A DNA stretch of 64,000 bases from contig NZ_FMXO01000021.1 in NCBI RefSeq assembly GCF_900104215.1, positions 1 through 64,000 on the forward strand, read 5' to 3'. Source of the DNA: Desulfonatronum thiosulfatophilum. GTDB lineage: Bacteria; Desulfobacterota; Desulfovibrionia; Desulfovibrionales; Desulfonatronaceae. Of this stretch, positions 27,223 through 35,772 are shown one piece after another. The notes below the pieces were generated by a model that saw only the letters and a list, made by a program, of their open reading frames with translations, ran no database searches and was not told the DNA's origin. Numbering within the stretch: the stretch's first letter is position 1; every line of letters starts with the position of its first letter. Made by a program: the position numbers and the translations under genes.

Positions 27223-28428
27223 ATGTCAGAAACCGCAATGAACACGGCGAGCGCCCTTGCGCCGCAAATTCAAGCCTATCTGCAACGTTCGTCGTGGATT
27301 CGGAAAATGTTTGAAACCGGCGCCGAACTCAAAGCCCGGCACGGTGCGGACGCAGTCTGCGATTTCAGCCTGGGAAATCCAGATCTTTCGCCGCCGGATG
27401 CCGTGTACACGGCCCTGGAGGAGCTTGCCCGGCGGGATCAGCGATTCGGCTATATGCCCAACGCGGGCTATCCGGAAGCCCGGACAGCCCTGGCCGGATA
27501 TCTTTCCGACGAGCAGGGAACGCCCGTTTCGGCAAACGACGTGATCCTGACCTGCGGCGCGGCGGGCGCCTTGAACAGCTTTTTCCGGGCCGTGCTGGAG
27601 CCCGGCGATGAAGTGCTTTGCCCGGCGCCGTACTTCGTGGAGTACGGCTTCTACGCCGAGAATCATGGCGGGGTATTGCATCCCGTTTCTACGAATCCCG
27701 ACGACTTCAGCCTTGACATGAAGGCGATGGCCGATGCGATTAATCCCAAATCGCGGGTGCTGCTGATCAATTCCCCGAACAACCCGTCCGGCAGGATTTA
27801 TACCAAGGAGGAGCTCCAGGCTCTTTCCGACCTCCTGGCGGCCAGAAGCCGTGAGTTCGGTCGGACCATCTACCTGCTCTCGGACGAACCCTACCGTTTT
27901 TTGACGTTTGACGACCATCAGACGCCGTCGCTGCTTCCCCTTTATCCTCACACCGTGGTGGTCAGCTCTTTTTCCAAGAGTCTGGCCCTGGCCGGAGAAC
28001 GGATCGGCTTCGCCCTGGTCAACCCGGCCATGCCCGGCAAGGATGAGCTGCTGGCCGGAATGGTCTTGACCAATCGCATCCTGGGCTTTGTGAATGCTCC
28101 GGCTGTTGGCCAGCGCCTGATGCAGCACGCTCTGGGCGCGAAGGTGGACGTCCAGGAATATGCCCGAAGGCGCTCAGCCATGGCCGAGATTCTGGAAGGC
28201 GCGGGGATTTCCTTCTTCAAGCCCCAGGGTGCCTTCTATTTTTTTCCGAAAGCTCCCGGCGGGGACGACGTCGCCTTTGTTCAGGCTCTGCAGGAAGAGT
28301 TGATCCTGGCGGTCCCCGGAAGAGGCTTCGGCACCCCCGGTTACTTCCGGCTGGCTTTTTGCGTGGACGAAACCGTCATCCGCCGTGCCGGCGCGGGATT
28401 CAAGAAAGCGGCGGCCAAGTTTCGATAA
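27223..28428 (+). CDS. PLP-dependent aminotransferase, class I/II
   Basis: 401 residues, GGAGG upstream of the ATG at 27223. Fold-type I aminotransferase: FGYMPNAGYPEAR, INSPNNPSGRIY, LLSDEPYRFLTF, and SSFSKSLALAGERIGF with the PLP lysine. C-terminal YFRLAFCVDETVIRRA is the usual substrate carboxylate region with Arg. The substrate cannot be fixed from sequence; aspartate- or aromatic-type enzymes are nearest in pattern. It follows a sigma-54 activator and ends at a strong bidirectional hairpin. Confidence 0.92.
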   Translation: MSETAMNTASALAPQIQAYLQRSSWIRKMFETGAELKARHGADAVCDFSLGNPDLSPPDAVYTALEELARRDQRFGYMPNAGYPEARTALAGYLSDEQGTPVSANDVILTCGAAGALNSFFRAVLEPGDEVLCPAPYFVEYGFYAENHGGVLHPVSTNPDDFSLDMKAMADAINPKSRVLLINSPNNPSGRIYTKEELQALSDLLAARSREFGRTIYLLSDEPYRFLTFDDHQTPSLLPLYPHTVVVSSFSKSLALAGERIGFALVNPAMPGKDELLAGMVLTNRILGFVNAPAVGQRLMQHALGAKVDVQEYARRRSAMAEILEGAGISFFKPQGAFYFFPKAPGGDDVAFVQALQEELILAVPGRGFGTPGYFRLAFCVDETVIRRAGAGFKKAAAKFR

Positions 28429-28524
28429 GGTCTGAGGGCTGAGGGCAGGATACAGGAGTCAAAAATCAGATATTTGCGATCAGCGATGTCGTCGGACGTC
28501 GCTGAAGAGACATGCCGAGTGCGC

Positions 28525-28562
28525 AACGCGAACAGGCCCGAGAGATCGGGCCTGTTCGCGTT
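28525..28562. terminator. Bidirectional hairpin between convergent genes
   Basis: Perfect 17-bp stem (AACGCGAACAGGCCCGA and its complement) with loop GAGA. T-runs are short. Position between the aminotransferase and the sugar dehydrogenase fits termination for both. Confidence 0.7.
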
Positions 28563-28581
28563 TGGGAGGGCTTGACGGTTC

Positions 28582-29883
28582 TTATGCGCGATGGATCTTG
28601 CCTGGGATGTCCTGGAAAAAACCCCGAGTGTCCAGTATGGGCGACTCCAGAGAAGTCGGGTCGATGTCCCGGTACTGGTCATGGGCCGTGCAGAGGATGA
28701 TCAGGTCGTATGCGTCGTGAATGGAAGCGGAGGTGCGTCCGGCATAGCGGGAATATTCGCGGCTCGGTCTGATTTCCGGGACATAGGGGTCGTTGTAGAA
28801 GACGACGGCGCCCTTTTGCTCCAGCAAGGCCATGATCCGATACGTCGGAGATTCGCGGTCGTCGTCCACCCCTGCCTTGTAAGCCAGGCCGAGAAGCAGA
28901 ATCCTGGAATTCTTGAGCGGCTTTCCATGATCATTGAGCACTTCCGCGGCTCGCTGAACCACGAAATAGGGCATGGAGGTGTTGATTTCGCCGGCCAGCT
29001 CGATGAAGCGCGTGGCCACATCGAATTCCCGGGCCTTCCAGGTCAGATAGAAAGGGTCGATGGGGATGCAGTGGCCGCCCAGGCCGGGACCCGGATAGAA
29101 GGGCATGAAGCCGAAGGGCTTGGTCGAGGCGGCACGGATGACCTCGAAAATGTCGATGTTCATTTTCATGAAGGCCACCTTCAACTCATTGACCAGGGCG
29201 ATGTTCACGCTGCGGAAAATATTTTCCATCAGTTTCACGGCCTCGGCGGCATGGGTGGACGAGACCGGGATTACCTGGTCGATGACCTGTCCGTATAAAG
29301 CGAGGCCGGCATCCTGGCAGGCCGGGGTGCTGCCCCCGCAGATCTTGGGAATGGTGCGGGTGTGGAAGTCGGGATTGCCGGGATCCTCGCGTTCCGGAGA
29401 ATAGACCAGAAAAACGTCCCGGCCGACGACCAGTTCGCCGCGTTCGATGCGCGGACGCAACTCTTCCTCGGTGGTTCCGGGATAGGTGGTGGATTCCAGA
29501 GACACGACCTGACCGGGCCGGAGATAGGGCAGGATGGCCTCCAGGGAAGAGATCACGTAGCTCAGGTCCGGCTCGCGGTGGCTGTCCAGGGGAGTGGGTA
29601 CGCACAGGATCAGGGCGTCCGCCTCCCTGGCCCGCGAAAAATCCGTGCAGGCCTGCAACTTCCCGGACTGCACGTTCTGTTGGATGGGTTCGGCCGGAAT
29701 ATGCTTGATGTAGCTTTGCCCCGCCATCAGCATATCGGTCTTGCGCTGATCAACGTCCAGCCCCAGCACGGAATATCCCGCCTCAAGATACCGCAACGCC
29801 AGAGGCAAGCCGACATAGCCGAGCCCGATGATGCCGATGAGTGCATTCCGGGAGTTCAATTTTTCCAGAAGTTGAGTGAGCAT
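28582..29883 (-). CDS. Nucleotide sugar dehydrogenase (UDP-GlcNAc/UDP-glucose 6-dehydrogenase family)
   Basis: 433 residues. NAD-dependent two-step oxidation of the C6 hydroxyl of a UDP-sugar to the uronic acid. Rossmann motif GIIGLGYVGLPLAL at about 17-30, LCVPTPLD, and catalytic Cys in GPGLGGHCIPIDPFY at about 265. The pattern is closer to WbpA/VipA-type UDP-N-acetyl-hexosamine dehydrogenases than to Ugd, but this is a judgement by eye. No other polysaccharide genes are adjacent; it ends the long minus-strand run that contains the motility genes. Confidence 0.92.
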   Translation of the reverse strand: MLTQLLEKLNSRNALIGIIGLGYVGLPLALRYLEAGYSVLGLDVDQRKTDMLMAGQSYIKHIPAEPIQQNVQSGKLQACTDFSRAREADALILCVPTPLDSHREPDLSYVISSLEAILPYLRPGQVVSLESTTYPGTTEEELRPRIERGELVVGRDVFLVYSPEREDPGNPDFHTRTIPKICGGSTPACQDAGLALYGQVIDQVIPVSSTHAAEAVKLMENIFRSVNIALVNELKVAFMKMNIDIFEVIRAASTKPFGFMPFYPGPGLGGHCIPIDPFYLTWKAREFDVATRFIELAGEINTSMPYFVVQRAAEVLNDHGKPLKNSRILLLGLAYKAGVDDDRESPTYRIMALLEQKGAVVFYNDPYVPEIRPSREYSRYAGRTSASIHDAYDLIILCTAHDQYRDIDPTSLESPILDTRGFFQDIPGKIHRA

Positions 29884-29902
29884 GGTTCGTCCGTGGCTTC
29901 GG

Positions 29903-30862
29903 TTACATGGTGGTTCGACGGGCTTCGATCAAGGCGCGGGCCCGTCGCGTCAGTTGTGTTATCTCCGGCTTGGAGATTTGATCGTCAGCGCCGGCCGCCT
30001 CTCCCCTGTGCCGGAGCTTGTCGCTGATCAGCGAGGAAAAAAGGATCACCGGCAACTGGCCCAGATGTGGATCTTCCTTGATTTTTTTACACAGAGTCAA
30101 GCCGTCCATGGTGGGCATTTCGATATCGGCAATCACGATTTGCACATGATCCGTTAATGCATTGCCCTCGGTCTCGGCCTTGCGCCGAAGGGCCTGCAGT
30201 CGTTCCCAGAGTTCCTGGCCGTGAAATGTCGTTTCCACGGAAAACCCTGCCTTTTCCAGTAAATCCCGGAGCATGTTCCGAATCAGGGAGGAATCATCGG
30301 CGACCAAGGCCTTGAGGGCCTTGCCGCGGTGCTCCTCCAGATCCACGTCCATGCGCAGGGCCATACCCGGATCCAGATCCGCGACGATTTTTTCCATGTC
30401 CAGGACAAAAACGATCCGGCCCTCCAGATTGATCACTCCGGTGATGCAATCGGAACTGAAACTTGCCAGATACGGCCCCGGAGACTCGACCTCCTCCCAA
30501 CTGATCCGGTGGATGCGGTTCACCCCCGACACCCGAAAGGCGGTAACAACACTGTTGAATTCCGTGACAATAACCTTGCCTTCCTCCTCCGGCTCAGCTT
30601 GGGCCTTGCCCAGCCAGACGCCCAAGTCCACCAGCGGGATGATGTGGGAGCGCAGGTTGAATGCACCAAGGACCGAGGGATTGGAAACCCGCGGCAGTTC
30701 AGTGATTCTGGGCATGCGAATGATTTCCAGAACCTTGGCCACGTTGACGGCGTAATGACCCTGGTAGGCGGACGATTGCCCCTGAAGCTGCTCATTCAGG
30801 GTGAACTCCACCACTTCCAGTTCGTTGGTTCCGACTTCCAGCAGAATGTTCGTCCGGCTCAT
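29903..30862 (-). CDS. cheV: Chemotaxis coupling protein CheV (CheW-REC fusion)
   Basis: 319 residues. Residues about 15-170 are a CheW domain (AVNVAKVLEIIRMP, NLRSHIIPLVDLG) that couples chemoreceptors to CheA. Residues about 185-310 are a receiver with acidic pair in VADDSSLIR, phosphoacceptor in VIADIEMPTMDG and Lys in QISKPE. CheV is thought to serve as an adaptation or phosphate-sink adaptor. No receptor or cheA is in this window. It lies between ispH and the sugar dehydrogenase on the same strand. Confidence 0.94.
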   Translation of the reverse strand: MSRTNILLEVGTNELEVVEFTLNEQLQGQSSAYQGHYAVNVAKVLEIIRMPRITELPRVSNPSVLGAFNLRSHIIPLVDLGVWLGKAQAEPEEEGKVIVTEFNSVVTAFRVSGVNRIHRISWEEVESPGPYLASFSSDCITGVINLEGRIVFVLDMEKIVADLDPGMALRMDVDLEEHRGKALKALVADDSSLIRNMLRDLLEKAGFSVETTFHGQELWERLQALRRKAETEGNALTDHVQIVIADIEMPTMDGLTLCKKIKEDPHLGQLPVILFSSLISDKLRHRGEAAGADDQISKPEITQLTRRARALIEARRTTM

Positions 30863-30902
30863 GCATCCCTCTCTTATCAGGCTACGCAGCGTTGTGCGGC
30901 AT

Positions 30903-31760
30903 TCATGCCGACAGATCCTTCAGGTGGTTGACTACGGCCTGGATGACCTCTCCCGGAGTGGATGCTCCAGCGGTGACACCGACCGATTCCAGTCCGCGAA
31001 AGTGTTCCATATTCAGCTCAGCAGCTGTTTCCACAAGATAGCATGGAATGCCGGCCTGTTCGGCCACCAGAGCCAGCCTGCGGGTGTTGCCGCTTTCGCG
31101 GCCGCCAACCACGACCATGGCCTGAACCTGTTCAGCGATGGCCCGGGCTTCGGATTGGCGGTTTCTCGTCGCGGCACAGATCGTGTCCAGGACAGGGATG
31201 TCCGGATCCAGTTCCCCACGCAGGGTTTGGGCCAACAAAGCATATCGCTGCCGGTCCTGAGTTGTTTGGGCCGCCAGGAAGCAGGGTCCGATGTTTTCCT
31301 CGAGCAGGGCTTCCACGTCTTTGTCCGATTCCACCACATAGGCGCCGTGATCGGCATAGCTTAAAAGCCCCCGGACCTCGGGATGGTCCCCCTCTCCCAG
31401 AAGAACCATGATCTTTCCCTGGGCTGCCTGGGCGGCAATGAGGAGCTGGGCTTTCTTCACTTTGGGGCACGTTGCGTCCACGAGCTGGATTCCCCGAGCC
31501 TTTAGTGCGAATTCGATAGCCCTGGGGATGCCGTGAGCCCGGATGACCACGGTCTGTCCCGGCTTAAGGACATCGGGGTCATCCACCCTGCGCACTCCGC
31601 GATCGGCATAGGCCTGGAGCACCTGCGGGTTGTGGATGATAGGACCGAGGGTATGGACCGCTGCCAAGGGGTCAGGCTTGAGGAGCAGGGAATCCAGCTT
31701 GCGCAGCGCCATGTCCACGCCCATGCAGAACCCGGCGGTTTCAGCCAGTATGATTTTCAT
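30903..31760 (-). CDS. ispH: 4-hydroxy-3-methylbut-2-enyl diphosphate reductase
   Basis: 285 residues from the ATG at 31760. Last step of the MEP isoprenoid pathway, making IPP and DMAPP. The three iron-sulfur cysteines are in AETAGFCMGV, VDATCPKVKK and LDTICAATRNRQ. The catalytic Glu region is RESGNTRRLA, and the C-terminal SVGVTAGASTPGEVIQAV is typical. It is on the shorter side for the family (about 300). A weak AAGG is the only ribosome-binding signal. Confidence 0.95.
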   Translation of the reverse strand: MKIILAETAGFCMGVDMALRKLDSLLLKPDPLAAVHTLGPIIHNPQVLQAYADRGVRRVDDPDVLKPGQTVVIRAHGIPRAIEFALKARGIQLVDATCPKVKKAQLLIAAQAAQGKIMVLLGEGDHPEVRGLLSYADHGAYVVESDKDVEALLEENIGPCFLAAQTTQDRQRYALLAQTLRGELDPDIPVLDTICAATRNRQSEARAIAEQVQAMVVVGGRESGNTRRLALVAEQAGIPCYLVETAAELNMEHFRGLESVGVTAGASTPGEVIQAVVNHLKDLSA

Positions 31761-31836
31761 GGGCAATAACCTTTGTCACTCTACTTTGCTTTCAAAAAGA
31801 TATTCTCGGTTTAACTTGGCATTATTGTCAGGATCT

Positions 31837-31864
31837 CAATCGCAATCGAAATCGGTATCGGATT
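31837..31864. repeat. Degenerate hexamer array (AATCGN units)
   Basis: Four to five units of AATCGC/AATCGA/AATCGG/TATCGG in tandem, located after the dus stop and upstream of ispH. The same motif in longer form is at 37614-37648 and 47053-47139. Confidence 0.7.
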
Positions 31865-31927
31865 AGCCTGTGTTATTTGCCGACTCCGTTCTGACGTGTC
31901 AAAACGGTATTGCATTCCATTCTCCGA

Positions 31928-32920
31928 TCAGACCTGCGAGTCCGGATTGAAGATTTCCTGATTTTCACAAAGCGATTCGAGCAGATCATCGAGCTGTTCC
32001 CAGGAATCAACCATGGTGAACCGGGAACGCAGCGCCTTGGCTCCGGGGAAGTGGCGCAGGTAGCGAGGGGCAATGGTGCGCATGGCCAGCAGGGCCCGTC
32101 GGTCGTCCAAATACTCTCGGGCCAGAGCCATATGCCGGCGCACTACAGTGATAGAATATTCCGCGGAAAAACAAAACGGGTCGCCGTCTGGGCTCAGTGC
32201 CAGGAATTTTCGAAAGATGGCCGGGTCCCATAAAGCTCCACGAGCGAACATCACGCCCCGGACACCGGTTTGGTCCAGACAGCGCCTTGCGTCTTCCGCG
32301 GTGAAGAGATCCCCGCTGGCAATGACCGGGATGGAAACGTGAGCGCGCAATCGGGCCAGGCTGTCCCAGTCGGCCTGACCGGAAAATCCCTGGGTGGCCC
32401 ACCGGGGGTGCAGAGTCAGCCATGCCGCCCCAAGGTCCTCCAACCTGCGTCCCAATTCCAAGAAAACTTCCTCTCCAGGCCGCCAACCCAGGCGTAGTTT
32501 CACCCCGACCCGGCCCGGCCCGGCCCTGGCAACCATGCTCCGGACAATTTCCAGAAGAGTTTGCGGAGTGCGCAAAAGAGCCGCACCGCAACCGGTCTTG
32601 GTCACCTTGGGTACGGAACAGCCGCAGTTGAAATCAAAATACGAGACATCCCGTTCCAGAAGCAGATCCATGGCCTGCTCCAGCGTTCGGGGGTCCGGCC
32701 CGTAGAGTTGGACAACCAGAGGAGCATCCATTGCGCTGGTGACCAGGATCCGCTCGGTGCCAACATTCCCGAAGATCAGTCCCTTGGCGCTGACCATCTC
32801 GGTGCAGGCGACCCGGCATCCTTGCTCCCTGCAGAGCAGGCGAAAGGGAAGGTCCGAGAAACCGGCCAGGGGCGCCAGCCAGGGGCTCTCCGGGGCGATA
32901 GGAAGCGGCGGAATGCTCAT
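31928..32920 (-). CDS. dus: tRNA-dihydrouridine synthase (Dus family)
   Basis: 330 residues from the ATG at 32920, which overlaps the stop of the upstream gene (ATGA). FMN-dependent reduction of uridines in tRNA D-loops. Motifs: LAPLAGFSDLPFRLLC at the N-terminus, FDFNCGCSVPKV, the catalytic Cys in KTGCGAALL, LTLHPRWATQGFSG, and VIASGDLFTAEDARRCL with FMN-phosphate contacts. Which Dus subtype it is cannot be settled by eye. Coupled to two unknown genes that trail the flagellar operon. Confidence 0.93.
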   Translation of the reverse strand: MSIPPLPIAPESPWLAPLAGFSDLPFRLLCREQGCRVACTEMVSAKGLIFGNVGTERILVTSAMDAPLVVQLYGPDPRTLEQAMDLLLERDVSYFDFNCGCSVPKVTKTGCGAALLRTPQTLLEIVRSMVARAGPGRVGVKLRLGWRPGEEVFLELGRRLEDLGAAWLTLHPRWATQGFSGQADWDSLARLRAHVSIPVIASGDLFTAEDARRCLDQTGVRGVMFARGALWDPAIFRKFLALSPDGDPFCFSAEYSITVVRRHMALAREYLDDRRALLAMRTIAPRYLRHFPGAKALRSRFTMVDSWEQLDDLLESLCENQEIFNPDSQV

Positions 32921-33768
32921 ACTTTCAAATGCAGCCGAAAGCGGTCGGGGTCGGAAGTCAGAAGCATGCGGTCCAGGATGCCGGAGCGTCCATCCACGGG
33001 CAGGGACTTGATGCCGAGAAACGGCAGTTTTGGTGTTGCCGCTGCGGGTACGCAGTCCTTGAGTCGTTCCATCGTCCAGGTCCGCGGCACGGCATCCTCC
33101 AGAAGCAGCAGCCAACCAGTTTTTTTGGGGCCATGAAAGTAATGGATTTCCATCCGCCCGAGACAGGGATGGGTGCAGCCGAATTGCGCCAAGGGATAGG
33201 TGAGTGCCGAATCCGCGGAATCCAGCAACAGGCCGGCCCCCTGCACGCGGTCAACCAACCAGGGCATGGGAAAAAATCGGCCCTTTCCTCGTGCCCGCAA
33301 CTCGTTGTTGACTGGCCCCAAGGCCTCCTGCAGGTTGACGTACTCAAGTTCCAGTTCAGGGCGCTGTTCCCGCTGTTTTCGAAAAAAGGCAATTCGGGCA
33401 CGTGAATCCCAGGATTCGGAAACGCAGGTGATCCATTGCGCCGCCAGGACTGTTTCCAGGCTTGTCTGCACAGACCAAAACCGCTGCAGGAGCGCGTAAC
33501 CGCCGGGAAGGTTGCGGGGCAGGAGTTCCTGGAGAACGATTTCCGGAGAAAGCTGCTTGACCAGGAAGTACAGCCGTGCTCCGACATCCGGTCGGGAGGC
33601 CATGCTGGCCAGGAGTGAAATTCCCTGAAAATCCACCCATCCCAGTCCCTGCCCTTCCCAGCCGAGAAAATTTCCCGATACTTGATCATCGATACGATTT
33701 TGGCTCCTGAACCGCTCGGCCCGGGCCGATCCGGACGCGGTTGAAGCTCCAGGGCTCCAGAATCTCAT
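32917..33768 (-). CDS. Hypothetical protein in the flagellar-dus gene string
   Basis: 283 residues, no signal peptide or membrane helix. Overlaps dus at its end and the upstream gene at its start by 4 bases each (ATGA), so it is translationally coupled on both sides. Contains an acidic/aromatic middle (PELELEYVNLQEALGPVNNE) and a C-terminal part with MEIHYFHGPKKTGWLLLLED. I recognise no family or catalytic motif. The tight coupling and normal codon use support a real protein. Confidence 0.8.
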   Translation of the reverse strand: MRFWSPGASTASGSARAERFRSQNRIDDQVSGNFLGWEGQGLGWVDFQGISLLASMASRPDVGARLYFLVKQLSPEIVLQELLPRNLPGGYALLQRFWSVQTSLETVLAAQWITCVSESWDSRARIAFFRKQREQRPELELEYVNLQEALGPVNNELRARGKGRFFPMPWLVDRVQGAGLLLDSADSALTYPLAQFGCTHPCLGRMEIHYFHGPKKTGWLLLLEDAVPRTWTMERLKDCVPAAATPKLPFLGIKSLPVDGRSGILDRMLLTSDPDRFRLHLKV

Positions 33769-34187
33769 GACGACCGCCCCTGCTCCAGGATCAACTCAAC
33801 TTCCTCGGTGCTCAGCCCTGTGGACTGGGCCAGAGACGTGACCGAGCTGCCTTTACGATGGCCGGTGATGATGACCTGCCTTAAAAATTGGGGCGATCGA
33901 GAAAGGCCCTCAGCCTGTTGGAGCAGAGCGCGGACCTGCTTCTCGCGTTCGGCGAGCCGGCTGTCGAGCTGGAGAAGCTCGGTCTGGCGAGCAGAGAAGT
34001 TAGCCAGAATCTGCTGTTCAAGGTCCACGTTTTGATCGATTCGGGCCAGAAACTCGCGCTGGTTTTGCTGCAGTTTGGCCAGCAGTTGCTCGGATTTGCG
34101 CAACCGCAAAAAAAAGACGACCACGCCGGCCAGGAGAACGACCTCAAGCAGGCTCACGGCCAGGATTACCCAGTAGGATATATGCAT
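33765..34187 (-). CDS. Single-pass membrane coiled-coil protein with C-terminal helix-turn-helix-like motif
   Basis: 140 residues. An N-terminal membrane helix (about 5-27, WVILAVSLLEVVLLAGVVVF) is followed by a long coiled coil (about 30-100). The last 35 residues, with KGSSVTSLAQSTGLSTEEVELIL, resemble the small C-terminal domain of DUF2802/DUF6115-type proteins, which occur in flagellar gene clusters of other bacteria. That family link is inference. Overlaps the downstream gene by 4 bases. A membrane-anchored structural or regulatory role near the flagellar base is plausible. Confidence 0.8.
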   Translation of the reverse strand: MHISYWVILAVSLLEVVLLAGVVVFFLRLRKSEQLLAKLQQNQREFLARIDQNVDLEQQILANFSARQTELLQLDSRLAEREKQVRALLQQAEGLSRSPQFLRQVIITGHRKGSSVTSLAQSTGLSTEEVELILEQGRSS

Positions 34188-34339
34188 TGAACGCCGGATA
34201 CGGAAGGCTTTTTACAAAGGCTTTATGGTTGGGTTGGGAGCATGTTCGCAGTTGGCATTTTGCAACTCGCTAAACAGAACTGGCTTAGATTTCAACCACT
34301 TCGCTGTATTGCCTGGATGACTGGATGACTGGAGCAGGA

Positions 34340-34660
34340 TCATACCTTGATATTCACGATCTGCCCGGACCAGGGATCGTTATTTTCCATGGGTTCCTGG
34401 TCGGATTGTTCTCGGCTTCGCTGATCGCGGGGATGCCGGTGGCCGCGGCCGGAACCATGCTCATCCTCGGGCCGGACCTGATGGCTTTCCTGCGTCTTGC
34501 GAAGTTCCGCAATCTTTTCCCGCTCCCGTTGCAGGGCCTCCTTCATCACTTGCGCTGTCAGGGCCTGCTGCATCGGCGGCCGATCCTGCTCGACCTGGAT
34601 CAGTTTTCCGACCTTCGGAAGCAGGGAAAGCAAAACGGGGAGCTGAACCTGTTGCGACAA
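34340..34660 (-). CDS. Small hydrophilic hypothetical protein following fliL
   Basis: 106 residues. The TTG start at 34660 directly follows the fliL stop, with GAGGA about 15 bases upstream inside fliL. N-terminal QLPVLLSLLPKVGKLIQV then a helix-rich stretch (MKEALQREREKIAELRK) and a low-complexity charged tail rich in Glu, His and Gln, ending SGQIVNIKV. No membrane segment. Reading-frame bias and abutment to fliL argue that it is real; TTG initiation or an unseen internal start keeps the 5' end uncertain. Function unknown. Confidence 0.6.
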   Translation of the reverse strand: MSQQVQLPVLLSLLPKVGKLIQVEQDRPPMQQALTAQVMKEALQREREKIAELRKTQESHQVRPEDEHGSGRGHRHPRDQRSREQSDQEPMENNDPWSGQIVNIKV

Positions 34661-35341
34661 TTACTGCACCAAGTAGTCCTCGATAAGGATACTCTTCAGG
34701 GGTTGACTCAGGTGCTGGTTCATGACCGACATCAAATCCGTTTTCAAGGCTTCGGCGGCATCGGCACGCTTCAGGGTCGGCAAAGGGCGGTTGTTCAGAA
34801 AGTAGTAGACCGCATCCCTGAGGATGATGTTTTTGCGCTGAATTTCCAGGGAGAGAGTGGGATCCTCAATGACCAGAACCATGCGCAGCGATAGAAAGAA
34901 CACGCCGTCATCCTGGGCGAACGCCACCCAGAAAGGATCCAAGGGTTGAGTAAATTCCTCCACCACCGGCTTCGATACGGGAACTGGCGGCGCCTCGGGC
35001 AGGGATACGACTTCGGGGGCAGGAGGAGGCCGGGTGAACCAGAATGCAAGACCTGCCAGCAGGATGGCGACAAGTACTCCGACAATGAGCAGAAATCTTC
35101 GGGACGTTTGGGCCGGCGGTTCCGATTCCGGCTCTGAATCAGCTCCGGCTCGTTTTTTGTCCTGGGTCGGCTTGGGCGGGGGAGCTTCCTCGGGCAGATC
35201 ATCCAGAAAAGGCGCGTCATCCAGATCCAGGGCGACCTTTTGGTTCGTCTCATTTGCAACCGGCTCATGGTCGAGGACCTGTTCATCCCGTTCCAGCGGG
35301 TTGACTTCAATGGGCAGGGACGGATTTGGAGGCTTGTTCAT
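34661..35341 (-). CDS. fliL: Flagellar basal body-associated protein FliL
   Basis: 226 residues. Acidic, proline-rich cytoplasmic N-terminus (1-80), one membrane helix (about 83-105, FLLIVGVLVAILLAGLAFWF), then a periplasmic domain whose end, RDAVYYFLNNRPLPTL to SILIEDYLVQ, is the typical FliL C-terminal pattern. FliL surrounds the stator units and supports torque. The cytoplasmic tail is longer than in enteric FliL. It follows cheY and fliA, the order known in Desulfovibrio. Confidence 0.88.
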   Translation of the reverse strand: MNKPPNPSLPIEVNPLERDEQVLDHEPVANETNQKVALDLDDAPFLDDLPEEAPPPKPTQDKKRAGADSEPESEPPAQTSRRFLLIVGVLVAILLAGLAFWFTRPPPAPEVVSLPEAPPVPVSKPVVEEFTQPLDPFWVAFAQDDGVFFLSLRMVLVIEDPTLSLEIQRKNIILRDAVYYFLNNRPLPTLKRADAAEALKTDLMSVMNQHLSQPLKSILIEDYLVQ

Positions 35342-35391
35342 AGCCGGTGCTCCCCGCGCTGATCATGCCTCGCTCGATTCATTCCGACGAA

Positions 35392-35772
35392 TCATCCAAA
35401 AATCTTGTCGATCTTCTGCCCAAGCGTTTCCGGCGTGAACGGCTTGACGATGTAGTTGGACACTTTCGCCTGGACGGCCTCGATGATGTTCTCCTGCAGG
35501 CCTTCCGCGGTGACCATCAAGAACGGCACGTCCGCATATTCTTCGCTGGCCCTGACCTTGCGCAGCAGCTCAATGCCGGTCATCTTCGGCATGTTCCAGT
35601 CGGAAATGACGAAGTCGATCCGGTCCTTGTTCAGCACTTCCCAGGCCGTGGTGCCGTCGTCCGCCTCGACAATGTTGGTGAACCCGAGTTGGCGCAAAAT
35701 ATTCTTGATGATCCGTCGCATCGTCGAAAAATCATCGACCACGAGAACGCGCATGTTTTTATCGTAACCCAT
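35392..35772 (-). CDS. cheY: Chemotaxis response regulator CheY
   Basis: 126 residues, a lone receiver. Acidic pair in VVDDFSTMRRI, phosphoacceptor in FVISDWNMPKMTG, Thr in MVTAEG, Lys in IVKPFTPETL: all as in flagellar-motor CheY. AAGGAG precedes the ATG. It overlaps the end of fliA by 14 bases, so production of CheY is tied to sigma-28 translation. Confidence 0.95.
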   Translation of the reverse strand: MGYDKNMRVLVVDDFSTMRRIIKNILRQLGFTNIVEADDGTTAWEVLNKDRIDFVISDWNMPKMTGIELLRKVRASEEYADVPFLMVTAEGLQENIIEAVQAKVSNYIVKPFTPETLGQKIDKIFG

